This document shows positions 6,543-11,422 of a stretch of DNA of 11,422 nt, one piece after another (the stretch's first letter is position 1; every line of letters starts with the position of its first letter). Made by a program: the position numbers and the translations under genes. The notes under the pieces were generated by a model that did not search any database, was not told the DNA's origin, and was given only the letters and a program-made list of their open reading frames with translations. This DNA is from Anaerolineales bacterium UBA2232 (GTDB lineage Bacteria > Chloroflexota > Anaerolineae > UBA2200), in assembly GCA_002348045.1 (NCBI GenBank), contig DDYO01000170.1, positions 1-11,422 of the forward strand, in the 5' to 3' direction.

Positions 6543-7996
6543 TTCTCGCCTGCCTGTGCCGACCGTGATGGCCGAACGCGGTGCAAAGGCAGAACCTGAG
6601 CTGCCCGGCGCATGACGGAACGGGCCTTCCGGCCGTTGCCGCCCAACACTGCGCGCAGAACCTGATAGATCCGATATCGCCGGGGATTCGCCTTCTTCAT
6701 CTGCAATTCGACCTTGAGCTCCTGAAAGGCATCATATGCTGTCTCCAGCTCATCCCCAGTCAGAGTTGGCAGATTGAGGACGCTCTTGCGTTCATAGTAA
6801 CTGTGGAGTTTCCGGTCTTCCACAAGGTACCCGTGCCGAACGCAATCCTCGTACAGCTCGGTCATGGGATAAGGGTAAAACACAGAGAACTGCAAGCCTG
6901 CCGGTTCCAGCTCCCGATTCAGCGCAATGGTTTCCTCAATCATCTCTGCCGTCTCACCGGGAATGCCCAGCATGTTGCATGTGTAGACATCCAACCCGTG
7001 CTTGCGCGCCAGAGCAAAGGCGTGCCGGATTTCATCATTGGACATGCGCCGCTTCAGAACCCGAGTCCGTAGCTCCTCGTTGCCGGATTCCAATCCGATT
7101 CTTACCCCGCGGCATCCCGCCCGCGCCAGCGCTGCCACAACCTGCTCCTCGGCAATCCGCTCCACCCGGGTATTGATCCAGAAAGGATACGAGAACTCGC
7201 GCCCATAGGCTTCGCAAAAGTCCAGCGTCCACCGGCGGTCCAACGTGAACGTGTCATCCTGAAAGTTCAGCGTCTTGATGGGGTATCGGCCAGCAAGCTC
7301 GCGGATCTCCGCCAGGATGTTCTCGACGCTGCGGAAGCGGACATAGGGACCCAGGTCCTTGAATCGTTCCCGCAGCCCAGGATTGCAGCAATAGGAGCAT
7401 CCGTAGGGACAACCGCGACCGGCCAACATATCCACCCAGCCATCGTTGGCTGCAAGGATTTGGTCAAAGTCGAACAACTCGCGGTCCGGAAACGGCAGAT
7501 CATCCAAGTTGGCGATAAGAGGACGCAGCACATTGCGGATATCACGACCATTTCGACGCAACCAAAGGTTGGGAATGGCGATCAGCTCCTGCCCTGCATC
7601 CATCGCGTTCACCAGGTCCAGAAGGGGATACTCTCCCTCACCCACGCAGACGAAATCAATATCCGGGTTTGCCAACACCTGGTCGGGCGCCAAAGTGGGG
7701 TGGGCACCGCCGACTACTGTGACCATCTGCGGGCTGGACTCTTTGACCCATCGCGCACAACGCTCCACGTAAGGGTGTTGATGCGTTGTGGACGAAAAGG
7801 CGACCACAGCTGGCTGAAGCGCCGCAATCGCCGTCACGAACTCGTCGCGGGTCGGCTCATGGTCAAGGTAGAGGAGAACGGTGTCGTGTCCCGCTTGCTT
7901 GAGCACGCTGGATAGATAGCCCACACCATGATAGTACTTACGGGCGCCATAGTGCTCTAGACCACCAATATCCGCGTATACCAGACAGACCTTCAT
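6539..7996 (-). CDS. B12-binding-domain radical SAM protein
   Basis: 485 residues from the ATG at 7996, chosen because GGGAGAAGG lies seven bases upstream; a longer frame from a GTG at 8065 lacks such a site. Residues 1-135 are a Rossmann-like B12-binding fold (GGAHPT at 96-101, GEGE at 119-122), without the DxHxxG motif for base-off cobalamin. Residues about 185-400 are the radical SAM barrel, with the [4Fe-4S] ligands Cys196, Cys200 and Cys203 in GCPYGCSYC, and GLESG (301-305) and LGIPGET (343-349). Members of this class perform radical methylations or other chemistry at unactivated carbons or phosphorus. The substrate is unknown; the location at the head of a glycan operon suggests a sugar, lipid-carrier or other envelope molecule. 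The C-terminal 50 residues are basic. The stop overlaps the next gene's ATG (ATGA). Confidence 0.9.
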   Translation of the reverse strand: MKVCLVYADIGGLEHYGARKYYHGVGYLSSVLKQAGHDTVLLYLDHEPTRDEFVTAIAALQPAVVAFSSTTHQHPYVERCARWVKESSPQMVTVVGGAHPTLAPDQVLANPDIDFVCVGEGEYPLLDLVNAMDAGQELIAIPNLWLRRNGRDIRNVLRPLIANLDDLPFPDRELFDFDQILAANDGWVDMLAGRGCPYGCSYCCNPGLRERFKDLGPYVRFRSVENILAEIRELAGRYPIKTLNFQDDTFTLDRRWTLDFCEAYGREFSYPFWINTRVERIAEEQVVAALARAGCRGVRIGLESGNEELRTRVLKRRMSNDEIRHAFALARKHGLDVYTCNMLGIPGETAEMIEETIALNRELEPAGLQFSVFYPYPMTELYEDCVRHGYLVEDRKLHSYYERKSVLNLPTLTGDELETAYDAFQELKVELQMKKANPRRYRIYQVLRAVLGGNGRKARSVMRRAAQVLPLHRVRPSRSAQAGEK

Positions 7997-8026
7997 GATA
8001 TCGCCTTCTCCCTGCCCATCAATCTG

Positions 8027-8046
8027 CCAAAGCGCACAGCGCTTGG
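8027..8046 (-). promoter_or_regulatory. Small hairpin in the operon leader
   Basis: The minus strand carries AAGCGC, TGT loop, GCGCTT: a perfect six-base-pair stem, extendable by CC/GG across a one-base bulge. It lies about 30 bases before the ATG of the radical SAM gene and upstream of its Shine-Dalgarno. No run of T follows, so it does not look like an intrinsic terminator. It may stabilise the transcript or be chance. Confidence 0.25.
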
Positions 8047-8100
8047 TCAACGGGCAGAGGAGCACCTGTACGGCAGCAGGATGTGCCAGGTTCCCCCGCT

Positions 8101-8129
8101 ATCATACAAGGAACCAAGGCTGCAGCCAA
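8101..8129 (-). promoter_or_regulatory. Candidate sigma70-type promoter for the polysaccharide operon
   Basis: Read on the minus strand: -35 box TTGGCT at 8129-8124 (four of six to TTGACA), a spacer of exactly 17 bases, and -10 box TATGAT at 8106-8101 (five of six to TATAAT). It lies in the only sizeable intergenic gap and points into the seven-gene operon. Transcription would begin near 8094, leaving a leader of about 98 bases before the ATG at 7996. A perfect palindrome, GGCTGCAGCC (8127-8118), overlaps the end of the -35 box and could be an operator. This is a sequence match only. Confidence 0.45.
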
Positions 8130-8161
8130 TACACCCAAACCACTGCCTACGAAACAGCGTC

Positions 8162-10645
8162 TCATCTGATGATCAGCGGAAGCCACAGCCTCCACACAGG
8201 AGGCGCTGATGTTGCGGTTGCCGTCGCGGTGGAGGTTCCAGTGGCTGTCGGCGTCGCGCTCGATGCCGAGGTAGCACTGGCCGTCGCTGTCGGCGTTGCC
8301 GTCTGCGTTGGGGTTGCCGTGGAAGTAGCCGTAACCGTCGGCGTGCTGGTCTGAGTTGGTGTCGGTGTAGGGGTAGCCAGCATGTACTGCACCTGCAGCA
8401 GCGGGCGCCAGTCTGCCCTGGCATGTTCACCCGACGCAAGAGAGTAGATGACACTCGAGCTGTACACGGGATCACAACGAATGACCATGCCGTTATTTGC
8501 CCGCTGGCCAGATACCCACTGCTGGACCAGTGATGGGATGATGAAGCGGTAGAATCGACCCGTTGTGCTGAGGCCTCCCAGCAGCCTGGTGCCTGCCGCG
8601 GAGTCATAATCAGCCGCAGCAGCCAGTCCAGGAAGCACCCAGGGCTGCTGCGCACCAGCCTGATACCACGTGGCCTGGCCAGGATCCCATGGCTGGATCA
8701 TCGGATAGAGCACAACGTTCGGCAGCGAAACAGAATTTGATCGGTCCGTAGCATACACATCCAGCACAGCACTCTTGATGAGTGCATTCGACGGCAATCC
8801 GGTCAGGTCGAAGCGTAGCAGCGCCTGGTAGGCATTGTTGTTTTTGAGTTTGAGAACCGACGAACCGCCGTAACTCAGATTCGGGAAGTCGTTAGTAACA
8901 TAGGTGTCTGCAACGGGCATGTGCTCACCAGGCTCAGGCATCACGCTCGTGGCCGGGTAGATCACAAACTGACGGTGGACCAACTTGGATATGCCGTTTC
9001 GTTCGACGTAAATCCTCAAGCGTCCGGATGCAGGAGAAACATCGTACATCTTGAACTCGCCGGTGTCAGGTTCGTATTCCTCCACCGTGTACGGAGTCGC
9101 GGTGTTGAGCCCCATCTGCTCCAGGTCGAAATGAAGGTAGAACGGCGCTCCATTCTGCCGCTCATCATCCGCCTTGGAAACACGAATGGTGTTGGAGGCC
9201 TGATCGTAGGAGACCACCACATTGTTCATGTGGGGAGCGTCGCCTGCCCACTCCCTTTCGATCTCGAGCCAGTAGTAGCGTTTGGACTCGTCACTGCGTA
9301 TGATCAGATCGAGGGGAGGGACAGCAGGATCTAAACGGTACTGAGAGAGAAAATCCAGATCGCCGTCGCTGATCCCGGTCACGGGATAGATGTGGCCCTG
9401 AGTGTGAGTAATCAGCTCCTTGTAATATGCCTCAGGCTCAAAGTACAGCCCCATGGTCTGGAACAGGTCTAGGGACTGTCCCACCAGCACTCGGTCATCA
9501 GCCATGCCGTGCACGACCCGCAGAGGCACGTGCTTCAAGTTACCAGCCAGCATCCTTGCCGAGCGCCGCTTCCATTCAAAGTCGCACTCCTCCGGAGGGC
9601 ATCCAACGTTCTTGTCCAAGGAAAGACCGCGGCCGGTACCGTATAAAAAGCTTCGCCACTCCTTCAGATCGTTCGGCCCCGCATAGTCCAGCACAGCTGC
9701 AAAGACATCGGGGTACTTGGCGGCCATCGTTAGGGCGATGCCGCCGCCGGCCGAGAAGCCGGCAATGTAGACTTGGCTCTCGTCCACGCGGTAGTTCGCT
9801 TTGACCCAGTCAATCGCACGGATAATGTCCCGTTGCACCTCGATGGACGCCGTCAGCCCCTGGTGCCACCAGTCTGTATTAGAGTGGTCCCTCTGGATCT
9901 CTGAGCCCAGCAGCAACCAGCCCCTCTCATTGGCCTCATTGGCAAAGCGAATGATGGCATCTTCTCGATCCTCGCCCCATCCTGGGATCGAGACGAGGAG
10001 CGGCACATCGGGCGCGCCAGCGTTCTGCTCATACCCTTCCGGAACCTGCAGGACCCCTACCACTGGACCATTCACGGTGGCGGGCAGTGTAACCCAGGGA
10101 GGAGAGGTCAGGGCTCCGGTGATGACAATGGTCCCCGCCTGCGCCGTCCATTGCCGCACGCCGGTCTGGACCGAGATGGAGATGTCGTTCCAACCACTGT
10201 GCAGCAAGGCCGGGTCGAAGGAATAGACGCCCGGCTGGCCGCCGACGATGTCGCAGGACCTGTAGCTGAACACATCTGTAGCCGGGGCGCCAATGTCCAC
10301 TCCATTCACATACAGGCGCGCGGCAGCAGCCGGCACAACATGCCGTGTTGTCAGGTGCAAGCTGGCGGCATCCACCGTGCCCTGCCACATCAGCCAGACG
10401 TGGCCACCGGTGGTGCTGGGCAAGCCAGAATCCAGGCAGGAGGCCACGGTCGAACTCAGCACTTGAGTGGACGCACTGACAGCCTCGGCCGGCGACTCAT
10501 GACCAGCACTCGCCTCGGCCACATAGTAACCCGCGTGCACCGGACCCTTAGCCGCAGGGCTGGCAAGCAGACACGCGACAGCCGCACCCGTGAGCAGTAT
10601 CCATCTGAGCAGCGTCTGGCGTTTCAGAGCAAACCGGCAAGTCAA
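8162..10645 (-). CDS. Secreted multidomain alpha/beta-hydrolase (esterase/peptidase-like) with C-terminal DNRLRE domain
   Basis: 827 residues from a TTG start at 10645, chosen because GGGAGG (10652-10657) sits 6 bases upstream and a signal peptide follows at once (basic residues 4-14, hydrophobic core about 15-31, likely cleavage after VHA at 36-38). Residues about 80-178 form a beta-rich, galactose-binding-like region. Residues about 195-430 are an alpha/beta-hydrolase: nucleophile elbow GFSAG with Ser298, HGMADD with candidate Asp383/384, and GH with candidate His418, a complete apparent triad. The pattern fits the PHB-depolymerase/prolyl-oligopeptidase-like group, so ester or peptide bonds are plausible substrates; the actual one cannot be read. 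Residues about 440-565 are an unassigned beta-rich region. Residues 575-755 are DNRLRE-like, 757-816 a Thr/Pro/Ala/Ser linker, and 817-827 the tail VWRLWLPLIIR. It is probably exported and held at the cell surface, possibly acting on a surface glycan. Confidence 0.88.
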   Translation of the reverse strand: MTCRFALKRQTLLRWILLTGAAVACLLASPAAKGPVHAGYYVAEASAGHESPAEAVSASTQVLSSTVASCLDSGLPSTTGGHVWLMWQGTVDAASLHLTTRHVVPAAAARLYVNGVDIGAPATDVFSYRSCDIVGGQPGVYSFDPALLHSGWNDISISVQTGVRQWTAQAGTIVITGALTSPPWVTLPATVNGPVVGVLQVPEGYEQNAGAPDVPLLVSIPGWGEDREDAIIRFANEANERGWLLLGSEIQRDHSNTDWWHQGLTASIEVQRDIIRAIDWVKANYRVDESQVYIAGFSAGGGIALTMAAKYPDVFAAVLDYAGPNDLKEWRSFLYGTGRGLSLDKNVGCPPEECDFEWKRRSARMLAGNLKHVPLRVVHGMADDRVLVGQSLDLFQTMGLYFEPEAYYKELITHTQGHIYPVTGISDGDLDFLSQYRLDPAVPPLDLIIRSDESKRYYWLEIEREWAGDAPHMNNVVVSYDQASNTIRVSKADDERQNGAPFYLHFDLEQMGLNTATPYTVEEYEPDTGEFKMYDVSPASGRLRIYVERNGISKLVHRQFVIYPATSVMPEPGEHMPVADTYVTNDFPNLSYGGSSVLKLKNNNAYQALLRFDLTGLPSNALIKSAVLDVYATDRSNSVSLPNVVLYPMIQPWDPGQATWYQAGAQQPWVLPGLAAAADYDSAAGTRLLGGLSTTGRFYRFIIPSLVQQWVSGQRANNGMVIRCDPVYSSSVIYSLASGEHARADWRPLLQVQYMLATPTPTPTQTSTPTVTATSTATPTQTATPTATASATSASSATPTATGTSTATATATSAPPVWRLWLPLIIR
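8198..8374 (-). repeat. Low-complexity Thr/Pro/Ala/Ser linker coding repeat
   Basis: About 60 codons of imperfect TP, TA and TS repeats (residues 758-816 of the hydrolase) lie between the DNRLRE domain and the LPLIIR tail. They look like an extended, possibly O-glycosylated spacer that holds the folded domains away from the cell surface. The DNA is a degenerate six-base-like repeat and gives a spurious Val/Ala-rich reading frame on the plus strand. Confidence 0.8.
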
Positions 10646-10651
10646 AATGCG

Positions 10652-10657
10652 CCCTCC
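10652..10657 (-). promoter_or_regulatory. Shine-Dalgarno GGGAGG that selects a TTG start
   Basis: On the minus strand GGGAGG is followed by six bases and then TTG at 10645-10643. The competing in-frame ATG at 10672 overlaps the upstream gene's last codons and has no purine-rich sequence before it; the further TTG at 10702 is deeper still inside the upstream gene. The signal peptide also fits the 10645 start best, because the extra residues of the longer forms are not signal-like. Confidence 0.7.
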
Positions 10658-10659
10658 CT

Positions 10660-11422
10660 TCAAGGCACCCATTTGTAGAGCATGGGCAGGCTCACGACCC
10701 AACGCGTTCCTGGAGTAGCTGTCGCTGAAATGGTTCGGGTGACCGTTGGCGTCAAGGTAGGCGTACGGGTAGCTGTGCGGGTCGGCGTGGCCGTAGGCGC
10801 AGGCGGAGTAACTGTCGCTGTCGGAATAGAGGACGGCAGTGCATACACCACTTGCAGATACGGCCTGTGGCCGGCAATCGGCGCTTCGGCAGACGAGAAG
10901 CGCAAGAAAGTGGTCTCGTTGCCCTGGCGCGGGCCAGAAATCAGCACACCCTCATTGGGAGCCTCACTGCGGACCCACTGCAACACGACATCTTTCAAAT
11001 CAAAAGGATGCCAGCCCAAGTGGTATGCCCCTGCCACCTCGTAGATGGGGGTGGGGTCATAATCCACATTTGCCCCGGAAGCTCCGGGAACAGCCCATGG
11101 CTGTAGGGTTGTCGCCAGTTGCCACGTCGCCTCAGCACTCTGCCAGTGACGGATCAGGCGATGAACGCTCAAGTCCACCGCCGAGGGACCTCGCTCCAAC
11201 AGGTGCAGATTGAGCACCGCCTGTTTGATCACTGCTCCGGGCGGAATGCTGGTTAGGTCAAACTTGATAAGCGACACGACTCGACCATCATCATTGACCA
11301 TCAAGTCCGGCCCAGTACCCCGGTACACACCAGGGCCGTCCTCAGAGCGCAGGTAGGTATCCTGTGTTTGAGCATAACCTGGCGGGCTAACGCCTTGTTG
11401 ATAAGTAAGGGTATGGTACGAT
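10660..11422 (-). CDS. Secreted DNRLRE/CBM96-like domain protein, 5' end missing
   Basis: The reading frame is open to the window edge, so the N-terminus lies outside; 253 residues are visible, with the first full codon at 11421. A GTG at 11328 is inside the domain and is not the start. Residues about 17-194 resemble the DNRLRE/CBM96 family of surface beta-sandwich modules: an opening TQDTYL, then LIKFDLTSIPPGAVIKQAVL, a WQSAEATW stretch, VVLQWV, and a closing HRPYLQVVYA. In known families such modules bind glycans or serve as surface stalk domains. Residues about 196-239 are a Thr/Pro-rich linker. The protein ends in RWVVSLPMLYK plus WVP and a TGA stop. The same order (DNRLRE, Thr/Pro linker, LP tail) recurs in the next gene, 14 bases downstream, so the two are probably co-transcribed. 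Any catalytic domain would be in the missing part. The domain call is good; the biological role is unknown. Confidence 0.85.
   Translation of the reverse strand, partial: SYHTLTYQQGVSPPGYAQTQDTYLRSEDGPGVYRGTGPDLMVNDDGRVVSLIKFDLTSIPPGAVIKQAVLNLHLLERGPSAVDLSVHRLIRHWQSAEATWQLATTLQPWAVPGASGANVDYDPTPIYEVAGAYHLGWHPFDLKDVVLQWVRSEAPNEGVLISGPRQGNETTFLRFSSAEAPIAGHRPYLQVVYALPSSIPTATVTPPAPTATPTRTATRTPTLTPTVTRTISATATPGTRWVVSLPMLYKWVP
10705..10836 (-). repeat. Low-complexity Thr/Pro linker coding repeat
   Basis: About 44 codons of imperfect TP, TA and RT repeats lie between the DNRLRE domain and the LPMLYK tail of the first gene. Composition and position match the linker in the neighbouring hydrolase gene, although this one has more Arg and is shorter. 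It is probably a surface spacer. Confidence 0.75.

Noticed and set aside
7997..8065. Longer start for the radical SAM gene (GTG at 8065)
   Set aside because: There is no good ribosome-binding site, and the extra 23 residues precede the typical beginning of the B12-binding fold at MKVCLVYADIG.
8100..8161. Intrinsic terminator after the hydrolase gene
   Set aside because: I looked for a GC stem followed by T residues on the minus strand and found none; the GGCTGCAGCC palindrome has no loop-and-T layout.
8162..8354. Val/Ala repeat protein on the plus strand
   Set aside because: It is the reverse reading of the Thr/Pro linker repeat of the hydrolase and has no support of its own.
8198..8374. 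CRISPR or tandem-repeat array
   Set aside because: The repeats are short, degenerate, in frame and encode a Thr/Pro linker; there are no regular spacers.
10646..10702. Longer starts for the hydrolase (TTG at 10702, ATG at 10672)
   Set aside because: Both overlap the upstream gene and lack a Shine-Dalgarno sequence, whereas the TTG at 10645 has GGGAGG at the right distance and leads directly into the signal peptide.

Overview
The window is about 11.4 kb of moderately GC-rich DNA. Every credible gene lies on the minus strand, so transcription runs from high to low coordinates. Two secreted proteins end in Thr/Pro-rich linkers followed by short tails (LPLIIR and LPMLYK). In my recollection this design is typical of exported proteins of Chloroflexota (Anaerolineae/Caldilineae/Chloroflexia-like bacteria), so I infer a Chloroflexota origin. 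No rRNA or other marker gene is present to confirm it.

Region A (11422 down to 8162) holds two tandem genes for secreted proteins. The first is cut by the window edge. Its visible part is a DNRLRE/CBM96-like beta domain, a Thr/Pro linker and an LPMLYK-type tail. The second begins 14 bases later, at a TTG with a strong Shine-Dalgarno sequence. It is a large secreted alpha/beta-hydrolase (esterase or peptidase, GFSAG nucleophile elbow) with its own C-terminal DNRLRE-like domain, Thr/Pro linker and LPLIIR tail.

Region B (8161 to 7997) is the only real intergenic gap, 165 bases. It carries a good sigma70-type promoter candidate (TTGGCT, 17-base spacer, TATGAT) reading into region C, a perfect 10-base palindrome touching the -35 box, and a small leader hairpin.

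Region C (7996 down to 1) is a tightly packed seven-gene surface-polysaccharide operon. In order it encodes a B12-binding-domain radical SAM enzyme, a class I SAM methyltransferase, a Wzx/WzxC-type flippase, two GT-B glycosyltransferases, a Wzz-like chain-length/co-polymerase protein without a kinase domain, and the start of a YfhO-family multi-spanning membrane protein that runs off the edge. Gene junctions either overlap (by 4 or 8 bases) or leave gaps of no more than 7 bases, and several starts are GTG, which suggests translational coupling.

Together, region C probably builds a methylated or otherwise modified glycan on a lipid carrier, flips it across the membrane and sets its length. The region A proteins are exported and could bind or trim a surface glycan. 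No initiating glycosyltransferase or recognisable Wzy polymerase is visible, so the locus must continue beyond position 1 or be completed elsewhere. No RNA genes, insertion sequences, CRISPR arrays or attachment sites were seen, and no stretch over 300 bases lacks a gene.
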